Assembly (NCBI GenBank): GCA_022710485.1
Contig: JAKLGU010000007.1
Coordinates: 62,001-126,000, forward strand
DNA from: Gemmatimonadota bacterium
Lineage (GTDB): Bacteria; Gemmatimonadota; Gemmatimonadetes; Gemmatimonadales; GWC2-71-9
Length of the DNA: 64,000 nucleotides
Reading direction: 5' to 3'
Below the pieces are notes generated by a model. The model was not told the DNA's origin and made no database searches. It was given only the letters and a program-made list of their open reading frames with translations. Below, one piece after another: positions 32,826 through 43,745 of the stretch. Position 1 is the first letter of the stretch. The number at the start of each line of letters is the position of its first letter. The position numbers were made by a program, and so were the translations under genes.

Positions 32826-33784
32826 CCTCGCCCGCCTTTCCGGCGGTCGTCCGGGTCGTGGACTCCCACACCGAGGGAGAGCCGACGCGGGTGGTGGTGG
32901 ACGGCTGGCGCCAGCCTGCCGGGTCGACCATGGAGGCGCGGCGGGACGATCTGGCCGCGCATTGGGATCACCTGAGGAGCGCCGTGGTCTGCGAACCGCG
33001 CGGCCACAACGCGATGGTCGGCGCCCTCCTCACGCCGCCGGTTTCGGCAGGCGCTGCCGCCGGCGTGATCTTCTTCAACAACGTCGGATACCTCGGCATG
33101 TGCGGGCACGGCACCATCGGAGTCGTGCGCACGCTCGAGCACCTTGGGCGCATCCAGATCGGGCAGGTGCGGCTGGACACCCCCGTCGGGGCGGTGTCCG
33201 CCGAGCTGGCCGAGGACGGTTCCGTCACCATACGCAACGTGCCGTCCTACTGTCACGCGAAGGATGTCGCGGTGGACCTTCCGGGGCTGGGCCGGGTGGT
33301 CGGGGACGTGGCGTACGGCGGCAACTGGTTCTTCCTGACCCACCTCGAAGGAATGGACGTCTCCCTCGGGAACGTGGACGCGTTGACCCGTGTCACGCTC
33401 GCCATCATGGAGGCCCTGCGCCGGCAGGGCGTCACCGGCGCGTCGGGAGCCGAGATCGATCACGTGGAACTGGCGGCGCCGCCGGCGCGGCCCGACGCCG
33501 ACGGCCGGAACTTCGTGCTCTGCCCCGGCGGCGCCTACGACCGCTCTCCGTGCGGCACCGGCACCTCGGCGGTCATGGCCGCACTCCATGCCCGCGGAAA
33601 GCTCGCGGTCGGCGCGCGCTGGCGCCAGGAGAGCGTCACGGGCAGCCTCTTCACCGGCTGGCTCGAGGCATCGGAGGGGCAGTTGATCCCCCACATTCGC
33701 GGGATGGCCTACGTCACCGGCGAGGCCACGCTCCGGTTCGACCCCACCGATCCCTTCCGCGCCGGATTCACCGCCGCCGGATGA
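32822..33784 (+). CDS. 4-hydroxyproline 2-epimerase (proline racemase family)
   Basis: A 320-residue enzyme that interconverts trans-4-hydroxy-L-proline and cis-4-hydroxy-D-proline by a two-base mechanism. Both catalytic cysteines are present: Cys94 in GYLGMCGHGTIG and Cys243 in DRSPCGTGTSA. This excludes the related dehydratase, which has Thr at the second position. Proline racemase itself is possible, but the neighbouring deaminase and three-part dehydrogenase favour hydroxyproline. Coupled on both sides by ATGA. Confidence 0.9.
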   Translation: MTSPAFPAVVRVVDSHTEGEPTRVVVDGWRQPAGSTMEARRDDLAAHWDHLRSAVVCEPRGHNAMVGALLTPPVSAGAAAGVIFFNNVGYLGMCGHGTIGVVRTLEHLGRIQIGQVRLDTPVGAVSAELAEDGSVTIRNVPSYCHAKDVAVDLPGLGRVVGDVAYGGNWFFLTHLEGMDVSLGNVDALTRVTLAIMEALRRQGVTGASGAEIDHVELAAPPARPDADGRNFVLCPGGAYDRSPCGTGTSAVMAALHARGKLAVGARWRQESVTGSLFTGWLEASEGQLIPHIRGMAYVTGEATLRFDPTDPFRAGFTAAG

Positions 33785-34899
33785 CCACCCGGCCGGACGT
33801 CATCATCGTCGGCGCCGGCATCGTGGGGGCGGCATGCGCCTACTACCTCAGCCGCAGCGGGATGCGCGTCACCGTCCTCGACGCCGGGTTCGCCGGCGGC
33901 GGGACGACCGCGGCGGGGATGGGGCACATCGTCGTCATGGACGACAGCGAGGCGCAGTTCGCGCTGACGTCCTGGTCGCAGCAACTCCTCGATGACATCC
34001 TGCCGGGCCTCCCCCCGTCGGCCGAGTTCGAGCGCTGCGGTACGCTCTGGGTCGCGGAGGACGAGCCCCAGCTCGAATCGGCTCGCGCCAAGCTGCTGTT
34101 CTATGGCTCGCGCGGTGTGCACGCCGAACTCCTGGACGCCGGCGGACTTGCCCGTGCCGAGCCGATGTTGCGCCCCGGCCTCGCCGGGGGGCTGCGCGTG
34201 CCTCGCGATGGCGTGGTGTATCCTCCGGCGGTGGCGCGCTGGCTTCTGGATGAAGCGACGCGGGCCGGGGCCACGCTCCGCGAGGGGGTGGCGGTGGACG
34301 CCGTCCACGGCCGGAGCGTCACGACACCGGCCGGACGGCTCGAGGCCGGTGCGGTCGTCAACGCCACTGGCGCCGCCGCCTCGAAGTTCACGCCCGGCCT
34401 TCCCATCGTGCCGCGGAAGGGCCATCTCGTCATCACCGACCGCGCCCCCGGATTCTGCCGCCACCAGGTGGTGGAGCTCGGCTACCTGCAAAGCGCGCAC
34501 ACGATGGACGCCGCCTCGGTGGCGTTCAACGTGCAGCCGCGCACTACCGGGCAGCTGCTCCTCGGGTCGTCACGCGAACTGGCGGGGTGGGACCCGTCGG
34601 TGAACCGCGCGGTGCTGTCCCGCATGCTCGCACGCGCGGCGAGCTTCATGCCCGGGCTCGCGCGCCTGCCCGCAATCCGCACCTGGACCGGGTTCCGGCC
34701 CGCCACGCCCGACAAGCTGCCGCTCATCGGCGCCTGGCCGGACGTGGAGGGGCTCTGGATTGCGGCGGGCCACGAGGGGCTCGGCATCACGACGGCGCTG
34801 GGGACCGGTTCGCTGATCGCCGACCTGATTGCCGGGAAGGCCCCGGGCATCGACCCGGCGCCCTTTGCCCCCGGTCGCGCGGCGACGGCGGTGCACTAG
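33781..34899 (+). CDS. FAD-dependent D-hydroxyproline dehydrogenase catalytic subunit (DadA/HcnC-like)
   Basis: A 372-residue DAO-family flavoprotein. The N-terminal FAD site is VIIVGAGIVGAACAYYL; C-terminal features are WTGFRPATPDKLPLIGA and GLWIAAGHEGLGITTALG. It would oxidise cis-4-hydroxy-D-proline to the pyrroline. The next two genes encode a small 2Fe-2S protein and an HcnB-like flavoprotein, the same set as in heteromeric D-hydroxyproline dehydrogenases (related to HcnABC). Starts by ATGA with the epimerase. Confidence 0.88.
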   Translation: MTTRPDVIIVGAGIVGAACAYYLSRSGMRVTVLDAGFAGGGTTAAGMGHIVVMDDSEAQFALTSWSQQLLDDILPGLPPSAEFERCGTLWVAEDEPQLESARAKLLFYGSRGVHAELLDAGGLARAEPMLRPGLAGGLRVPRDGVVYPPAVARWLLDEATRAGATLREGVAVDAVHGRSVTTPAGRLEAGAVVNATGAAASKFTPGLPIVPRKGHLVITDRAPGFCRHQVVELGYLQSAHTMDAASVAFNVQPRTTGQLLLGSSRELAGWDPSVNRAVLSRMLARAASFMPGLARLPAIRTWTGFRPATPDKLPLIGAWPDVEGLWIAAGHEGLGITTALGTGSLIADLIAGKAPGIDPAPFAPGRAATAVH

Positions 34900-34900
34900 G

Positions 34901-35149
34901 ATGCCCGGGACCGTGCGCATCCTCGTGAACGGCAGGTCGTGCGACGTGCCCGCCGACGTGAGCCTCGCTGCGGCACTCCTCAACGCCGGCCACGCCGCGT
35001 TCCGGCGCTCGGTGGCCGGCGAGCCGCGCGGCCCAGTCTGCGGCATGGGGACCTGCCACGAGTGCCGGGTCACGATCGATGGGGTGATGGGTCGCCGGGC
35101 ATGCCTCGAGCCGGTCCGCGAGGGGATGCAGGTGGTCCTCGATGCCTGA
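34901..35149 (+). CDS. 2Fe-2S ferredoxin-like subunit (HcnA-like)
   Basis: An 82-residue ferredoxin-fold protein with cluster ligands in CGMGTCHECRV and a later RRACLEP (C-x4-C-x2-C, then a distal Cys). It passes electrons within the D-hydroxyproline dehydrogenase complex. ATG at 34901 begins one base after the catalytic-subunit stop, and the 3' end overlaps the next gene by 8 bases. Confidence 0.9.
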   Translation: MPGTVRILVNGRSCDVPADVSLAAALLNAGHAAFRRSVAGEPRGPVCGMGTCHECRVTIDGVMGRRACLEPVREGMQVVLDA

Positions 35150-36443
35150 CGCCGGGGCCTCGACCATGCGTGCGGACATCGTGGTGGTGGGCGCGGGGCC
35201 CGCGGGCATCGCGGCGGCGGTCGCCGCCTCGGGCGCCGGCAGGACGGTCGTCGTCCTCGATGCGTCGCCGCGGCCGGGCGGCCAGGTGTGGCGTCACCGG
35301 GATCGTGCGAGCCTCCCGTCGGTGGCGCGGATGTGGCTCGACCGTCTCGATCGCTCCGGCGCCACCGTGCTTTGCGGGGCGCAGGTGGTGGACGCGGGCC
35401 CGGGCGCGCGGATCGGCGCCGAGTACCAGGGGCGGGCGCTGAAGGTGGAGGCACAGGCGGTCATCCTGGCCACCGGCGCCCAGGAACTCTTACTTCCGTT
35501 CCCAGGGTGGACCCTCCCCGGGGTGCTCGGTGTCGGAGGGGCGCAGGCGCTGCTCAAGGCCGGTATGGACGTGCGGGGGAAGCGCGTGGCGGTGGCGGGC
35601 ACGGGGCCCCTGCTCCTGCCGGTAGCCGCAGCGCTCGCCAAGGCGGGGGCGGACCTTCGGATGGTTGCGGAGCAGGCGCCGCCTGAGGACGTCCGGCGAT
35701 TTGCCGTCTCGCTCTGGCGGACGCCGAGGCGACTGCTGCAGGGGGTGGCGTACCGCGCATCGTTCCTCAGTGTGCGCTATCGGTGGGGCACCTGGGTGAG
35801 GCGGGTCGCCGAGATGGGCGGGGAATTGATCGTGACCTACACCACCGGACGGAGCAGCTGGGCCGAACCGGTGGATCTCCTCTGTACCGCCGCGGGGCTC
35901 GTGCCCTCGACGGAACTCGCGCGGCTGGTCGGCTGCGAGGTGCGCGAGGGCCAGGTGGTCGTCGACGGCCGCCAGCAGACCACCGTGCCGTCCTATTATG
36001 CGGCGGGCGAGCCGACCGGCGACACCGGGATGGAGGCGGCGCTGGTGGAGGGGACGATCGCGGGGCTTGAGGCAGCTGGGCGGGGAAGCGGGGAAGCGGG
36101 GAAGCTGAAGGCGGAGCGAGCGGCGCACCGGCGTTTTGCGGCGCGAGCGGCGGCCGCCTTTCGCCTGCGACCGGAATTGCGCGAGCGCGTGGAACCCGAT
36201 ACCATCGTCTGCCGCTGCGAGGACGTGCCGATGTCGGCCATCCGACACGGGTGGAGCGGCCGGCAGGCGAAGCTCGCCACGCGGGCCGGGATGGGCAGCT
36301 GCCAGGGCCGCACCTGCGGCGCGGCGCTGGAGTACCTCGTGGGCATGGCCCGGGACACCGTCCGTACACCCCTGGCACCAACATCGATCGGCGTCCTGGC
36401 GGACCTCGCCTCGCACCTCGACGAATCGCAAGGAGCATCCTGA
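35142..36443 (+). CDS. HcnB-like FAD/NAD(P) subunit with C-terminal BFD-type [2Fe-2S] domain
   Basis: A 433-residue flavoprotein. The FAD loop is VVVGAGPAGIAAAVA near residue 14; a second Rossmann loop is VAVAGTGPLLLP near 149. The C-terminal domain (about 350-410) binds [2Fe-2S] through Cys residues in VCRCEDVP and GSCQGRTCG. It is the third part of the D-hydroxyproline dehydrogenase and hands electrons to the respiratory chain or another acceptor. Three 8-base repeats at 36081 encode the linker between its two domains. Confidence 0.88.
   Translation: MPDAGASTMRADIVVVGAGPAGIAAAVAASGAGRTVVVLDASPRPGGQVWRHRDRASLPSVARMWLDRLDRSGATVLCGAQVVDAGPGARIGAEYQGRALKVEAQAVILATGAQELLLPFPGWTLPGVLGVGGAQALLKAGMDVRGKRVAVAGTGPLLLPVAAALAKAGADLRMVAEQAPPEDVRRFAVSLWRTPRRLLQGVAYRASFLSVRYRWGTWVRRVAEMGGELIVTYTTGRSSWAEPVDLLCTAAGLVPSTELARLVGCEVREGQVVVDGRQQTTVPSYYAAGEPTGDTGMEAALVEGTIAGLEAAGRGSGEAGKLKAERAAHRRFAARAAAAFRLRPELRERVEPDTIVCRCEDVPMSAIRHGWSGRQAKLATRAGMGSCQGRTCGAALEYLVGMARDTVRTPLAPTSIGVLADLASHLDESQGAS
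36081..36104. repeat. Three tandem 8-base repeats inside the HcnB-like gene
   Basis: CGGGGAAG is repeated perfectly at 36081-36088, 36089-36096 and 36097-36104. The unit is not a multiple of three, so loss or gain of one copy would shift the frame before the Fe-S domain. It encodes a Gly/Glu/Lys-type linker. Confidence 0.85.
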
Positions 36444-37345
36444 TGCAGAAGGCCGACTGGACCGGCGTCTTTCCCGCCATCACCACCCCGTTCTGGCCGG
36501 ATGGCGCCGTGGACGAAGGATTTCTGGCGAAGCACGTGGCGTGGCTGCTCGACGCGGGGTGTGACGGCGTCGTGGCGCTTGGCTCGCTGGGCGAGGGCGC
36601 CACCCTCTCGTTCGACGAGAAGGTCCGCGTCCTCGAAGTGTGCCGGACGGTGACGATCGACCGGGTGCCGCTGGTGGCTGCCATCAGCGGGCTGTCCACC
36701 GCCGAGTGCGTGGCGCTGGCGCGCGAGGCCGCGCGCGTCGGCTGCGAGGGGCTGATGGTGCTTCCACCCTACGTCTATCGCGGTGACTGGCGGGAGACGG
36801 AGACGCACTTCTCCTCCGTGCTCGACGCCACGCCGCTCTCGTGCATGCTCTACAACAATCCGATCGCGTACGGCACCGACCTCTCGGCGGAACAGATCGG
36901 AGAACTGGCGTCCAAGCACCGCAATGTGCACGCGGTCAAGGAGTCGAGCGGGGATGTGCGCCGGCTGACGGCTGTCCGGGCGCTGCTCGGCTCCCGGTTG
37001 GCGCTCTTTGCAGGATTGGATGACATGATTGTGGAAGCGCTTGCCGTGGGGGCGGACGGGTGGGTGGCCGGGCTGGTGAACGCGCTGCCGGCGGAGTCGG
37101 TGCAGCTGGTGCAACTCGCCAAGGCGGGCCGGATCGAGGAGGCGCTCAGGCTCTACGCCTGGTTCCTGCCGCTGCTCCGGTTCGATACCGTCCCCAAGTT
37201 CGTGCAGCTGATCAAGCTGGTGCAGGCCGAGGTGGGGATGGGGAGCGAGGCGGTGCGGGCGCCGAGGCTCCCGCTCACGGTCGAGGAGCGGGCGGCCGCG
37301 CTCAAGATCATCCGCCGGCAGCTCTCCCACCGCGTGGACGCCTAG
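36443..37345 (+). CDS. DapA-family lyase, probable pyrroline-4-hydroxy-2-carboxylate deaminase
   Basis: A 300-residue TIM-barrel lyase of the dihydrodipicolinate synthase/NAL family. The Schiff-base Lys166 is in HAVKESSGD, Tyr137 in MLYNNP, and the carboxylate loop is GSLGEGATLS. In the hydroxyproline route this family removes ammonia from the pyrroline to give 2-oxoglutarate semialdehyde, the substrate of the aldehyde dehydrogenase at 31380. Starts by TGATG with the HcnB-like gene. Its stop overlaps the convergent tryptophanase stop (CTAG). Confidence 0.88.
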   Translation: MQKADWTGVFPAITTPFWPDGAVDEGFLAKHVAWLLDAGCDGVVALGSLGEGATLSFDEKVRVLEVCRTVTIDRVPLVAAISGLSTAECVALAREAARVGCEGLMVLPPYVYRGDWRETETHFSSVLDATPLSCMLYNNPIAYGTDLSAEQIGELASKHRNVHAVKESSGDVRRLTAVRALLGSRLALFAGLDDMIVEALAVGADGWVAGLVNALPAESVQLVQLAKAGRIEEALRLYAWFLPLLRFDTVPKFVQLIKLVQAEVGMGSEAVRAPRLPLTVEERAAALKIIRRQLSHRVDA

Positions 37346-38718
37346 GCGGCGGCGAACCGCGCGGTGAAGTGCCGGAGCCAGGGCGCCTGCTCCACGATGC
37401 GAAGCCCGCGGATGCTGTCCCGCCGTCCGGCCACCTCGCCGATGACCTCGCCGACGTAGTCCACGTGGCTCTGGGTGTACGTGCGGCGCGGGATGGCCAG
37501 CCGCACCAGTTCCATCGCCGAGGGGGTTTCGCTGCCGTCGGCGTGCCGGGTGCCGAACATCACCGACCCGATCTCCACGCCGCGCACGCCTCCCGTCCGG
37601 TACAGCTCCACCGCCAGCGCTTGCGCCGGGTACTGCGACGGCGGGATGTGCGTCAGCAGCGCCTTGGCGTCGAGGTACACCGCATGGCCGCCGGGCGGGC
37701 GTACCGTCGGGACGCCGGCCGCCTCGGCCTTTTCCGCCAGGTACGCGGTGGAGCGGATCCGGTAGCGCAGGTAGTCCTCGTCGAGCACCTCCTCGAGCCC
37801 CACCGCGATCGCGTCCATGTCGTAGCCCGCCAGCCCGCCGTAGGTCGGGAATCCTTCGGTCAGGATCAGGAGGTTCCGCGCCTTCCGCGCGGCCTCGGGG
37901 TCGTTCATCGCCAGGAAGCCCCCGATATTGGCCATGCCATCCTTCTTGGCGGACATGGTGCACCCGTCCACCAGCGAGAACATCTCCCGCGCGATCTCGC
38001 GCGGGGTGCGATCGGCCTGGCCCGGCTCGCGGAGCTTGATGAACCAGGCGTTCTCGGCGAACCGGCAGGCGTCGAGGAAGAGGGGAAGACCGTACTGGTC
38101 GCAGATGCGGCGCACGCCCCGGAGGTTTTCCAGCGAGACCGGCTGCCCGCCCCCGGAGTTGTTCGTCACCGTCACCATGACGAGCGGAATCCGCTCGACG
38201 CCTTCCTTCCGGATCGTCTCCTCGAGCGCCTCCAGGTCCATGTTCCCCTTGAACGGGTGCTCTGACGACGGCACCCGCCCCTCCGGGATCACGAGGTCCC
38301 TCGCCTCGGCGCCGACATACTCGACGTTGGCGCGGGTCGTGTCAAAATGGGTGTTGTTCGGGATGACCTGGCCGCGGCTGGCCATCACGGAAAAGAGGAT
38401 GTGCTCGGCGGCCCGGCCCTGGTGGGTGGGGATGATCTCCGAGAGCCCGGTGAGCCGCATGACGGTGTCGCGGAACCGCTCGAACGAACTGCTCCCGGCG
38501 TACGATTCGTCGCCGTCCATCATCGCGGCCCACTGCCGGGAGGACATGGCGCCGGTGCCGGAATCGGTGAGCAGGTCGATCAGGACCTCCTCGCCCCGGA
38601 GCCCGAAGAGGTTGTACCCCGCACGGGCCAGCGCCGCCTCCCGTTCCTCGGAGGTCGTGTGGCGGATGCGCTGGGTGGAGTGGATCCGGAACGGCTCGAT
38701 GATGGTGTGGAACGGCAT
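37342..38718 (-). CDS. tnaA: Tryptophanase
   Basis: A 458-residue PLP enzyme of the tryptophanase/tyrosine phenol-lyase group, which cleaves the amino acid to pyruvate, ammonia and an aromatic product. The PLP Lys259 is in TMSAKKDGM; IPTHQGRAAE and NNSGGGQPVS are family motifs. Three positions separate the two enzymes, and all are of the tryptophanase type: Asp126 (HFDTT; Thr in the phenol-lyase), Ile in GVEIGSV (Arg in the phenol-lyase) and His450 in LRHFTA (Phe in the phenol-lyase). It therefore should give indole. Convergent with the hydroxyproline operon. Confidence 0.88.
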   Translation of the reverse strand: MPFHTIIEPFRIHSTQRIRHTTSEEREAALARAGYNLFGLRGEEVLIDLLTDSGTGAMSSRQWAAMMDGDESYAGSSSFERFRDTVMRLTGLSEIIPTHQGRAAEHILFSVMASRGQVIPNNTHFDTTRANVEYVGAEARDLVIPEGRVPSSEHPFKGNMDLEALEETIRKEGVERIPLVMVTVTNNSGGGQPVSLENLRGVRRICDQYGLPLFLDACRFAENAWFIKLREPGQADRTPREIAREMFSLVDGCTMSAKKDGMANIGGFLAMNDPEAARKARNLLILTEGFPTYGGLAGYDMDAIAVGLEEVLDEDYLRYRIRSTAYLAEKAEAAGVPTVRPPGGHAVYLDAKALLTHIPPSQYPAQALAVELYRTGGVRGVEIGSVMFGTRHADGSETPSAMELVRLAIPRRTYTQSHVDYVGEVIGEVAGRRDSIRGLRIVEQAPWLRHFTARFAAA

Positions 38719-38795
38719 GACGTCGGCTCGGGGCGGCGAGGGGGCGGGCCGGGGTCAGCGGGGACGGGCAGGGAGCCGGCGCGCGGGACTAATTG

Positions 38796-38801
38796 TATCT
38801 T
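38796..38801 (+). promoter_or_regulatory. -10-like element before the DUF2892 gene
   Basis: TATCTT, in the context TTGTATCTTGG, lies 58 bases before the ATG. The same TATCTTG occurs 56 bases before the gene at 46337. No clear -35 is visible. Confidence 0.4.
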
Positions 38802-38858
38802 GGTGCAGGATCGTTGACGATTCCTCCGTGAAGTTTTCCTTAGCCCCGGAGTCCGGTC

Positions 38859-39071
38859 ATGGCAAGCAAGCTCTTCCCAAAGAACGTCCACCAGGTCGAG
38901 CGGGTGCTGCGGGTCCTGGTGGGGATCGGAGTCCTCTCGCTGGCCTTCGTCGGGCCGCAGACGCCATGGGGCTACCTCGGCATCGTGCCGCTCCTGACCG
39001 GGATCGTGGGAACCTGCCCCGCATACACGCTGTTCGGATTCAGCACCTGCAAGGGCGCAGCCGCCCGCTGA
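38859..39071 (+). CDS. DUF2892 (YgaP-like) small membrane protein
   Basis: A 70-residue protein with two helices (about 15-32 and 37-55). The pattern NVHQVERVLRVLVGIGVLSL, then WGYLGIVPLLTGIVGTCPAY, is typical of DUF2892 proteins, whose two helices form a small membrane unit, sometimes fused to rhodanese domains. The Cys in TCPAY and FSTCKG could be redox active. It ends two bases before the convergent kinase gene. Confidence 0.9.
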   Translation: MASKLFPKNVHQVERVLRVLVGIGVLSLAFVGPQTPWGYLGIVPLLTGIVGTCPAYTLFGFSTCKGAAAR

Positions 39072-39072
39072 C

Positions 39073-42249
<3,177 letters not shown>

Positions 42250-42334
42250 CTGGTGTGAGGGTCAGGGAATGGTCGCTGAATAATGCAGGAAGTCACGGTG
42301 CTTGGCCAGTCGCGCCCGAGAGCGTTGCTCCGCC

Positions 42335-43732
42335 TCAGCCGACGACGAGCGGGATCAGGAGATTGAGCAGTCCCACGATGACGACGATCGCCACGACATC
42401 GAGCAGGAAACCAGCCCGGAACATCTGGCCCACCCGTACCTGGCCCGAGCCGAACACGATGGCGTTGGGCGGCGTGGCGATCGGGAGCGCGAAGCCGGTG
42501 GAGGCGGCGAACCCGGTCACCAGCAGGAGGGTGAGCGGCGGCTGCCCGGTGGCCAGGGCCAGCGTGGCGGCGAGCGGCATCGCCATGGCGGCGACCGCCG
42601 TGTTCGACGCCAGTTCGCTCAGGACAAGGACGAGGACCGCCAGGCCGAGTTCGATGACGACCGGCGGGGCGCCGTTGAGCAGGGTCAGCTGCCCGGCCAG
42701 GTGGGTCGTCAGCCCGCTCGACTCCATGGCGGAGGCGAGCGCGAGGCCGCCGCCGAAGAGGAGGAGCACGTCCCACGGGATCTCGCGTGCCTCCCGCCAC
42801 CGGAGGAGCGGGCGCCACTGCCCCTCCTCGCCCCGCGCGTGGAGCACGAACATGAGGAGCGCGCCGGCCAGCCCGATGCCGGTGTCCGTGAGGCCGGGGA
42901 CGCCGATGATCCAGCCGGCCGCGGTCAGGCCGAAGACCGCGAGGACTGCGCGCTCGCCGCCGGCCAGCGGCCCCAGCGCCGCCCGGCGGTCTCTCAGCAG
43001 GAGCCGCGCGTCGGCGCCGAGGGTCACGTTGCCCGGAAACAGCAGGTACACCAGGAGCAGCCAGCAGGCGGGCAGGAGCACCAGCACCATCGGGACCCCC
43101 AGCGCCATGAACTGTCCGAAGCCGATGCTCCGCCCCGCCAGCTGTTCGGCGTTGGCGGCCAGGATCAGGTTGGGGGGCGTGCCGATGAGGGTCCCCATCC
43201 CGCCGATCGAGGCGGCGTAGGCGACGCCGAGCATCAGGGCGGTGCGGGCCTGCGTTCCGGCGCCGGTCCATCCGAAGAGCCCGCCGATCGCCATGGCAAT
43301 GGGGTACATCATCGCGGCGGTGGCGGTATTCGAGATCCACATGGAGAGGAGGCCGGTGGCCACCATCACGCCGAGGATGATGCGCCGGCTGTCGCCGCCG
43401 GCCCGGGACACGAGCGCCAGGGCGAGCCGTTCGTGGGCGCGCCACGACTCGAGCGCGGCGGCCAGGAGGAACCCGGCGAGGAAGAGGAAGATCAGTTCGT
43501 TGGCGTAGCCGGTGGCGATCTTCGGGAACGGGACCGTGCCGAGGGTGGGGAAGAGCAGCATCGGGAGGAGCGACGTGGCGGCGAGCGGCACCGCCTCGGT
43601 GAGCCACCACGCCATCATCCAGAGGGCCGCCGCCAGGACTTGGCGCTCCGCCGCCGGCAGGCCAGTGCCGAGGAGGAGCGTCAGGGCAAAGAGCGCCGGA
43701 CCGGAGGCAAGCCGGAGGAGTCGGGCGGGCAA
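42335..43732 (-). CDS. DASS-family (SLC13/CitT-like) anion:sodium symporter
   Basis: A 465-residue transporter with about 11-12 helices. The two substrate-binding loops carry the family SNT motifs: WISNTATAAMM near residue 130 and LASNTAVAAMAMP near 365. GTLIGTPPNL and ALPIATPPNAIV are the linked Thr-Pro loops. Members take up dicarboxylates, citrate or sulfate with sodium. The start codon appears to be TTG, 14 bases after the SLBB protein gene, on the same strand. Substrate unknown. Confidence 0.88.
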   Translation of the reverse strand: MPARLLRLASGPALFALTLLLGTGLPAAERQVLAAALWMMAWWLTEAVPLAATSLLPMLLFPTLGTVPFPKIATGYANELIFLFLAGFLLAAALESWRAHERLALALVSRAGGDSRRIILGVMVATGLLSMWISNTATAAMMYPIAMAIGGLFGWTGAGTQARTALMLGVAYAASIGGMGTLIGTPPNLILAANAEQLAGRSIGFGQFMALGVPMVLVLLPACWLLLVYLLFPGNVTLGADARLLLRDRRAALGPLAGGERAVLAVFGLTAAGWIIGVPGLTDTGIGLAGALLMFVLHARGEEGQWRPLLRWREAREIPWDVLLLFGGGLALASAMESSGLTTHLAGQLTLLNGAPPVVIELGLAVLVLVLSELASNTAVAAMAMPLAATLALATGQPPLTLLLVTGFAASTGFALPIATPPNAIVFGSGQVRVGQMFRAGFLLDVVAIVVIVGLLNLLIPLVVG

Positions 43733-43745
43733 CGGGGTTGGGCCG

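Noticed and set aside
32822..33784. trans-3-hydroxyproline dehydratase
   Set aside because: Cys243 is present where the dehydratase has Thr.
35996..37963. Long minus-strand frame across the DapA-family gene
   Set aside because: Mirrors a clear lyase gene and crosses the end of tryptophanase in a different frame.
37342..38718. Tyrosine phenol-lyase
   Set aside because: Asp126, VEIG and His450 are the tryptophanase-type residues, although IPRR and NIGGFL look phenol-lyase-like.
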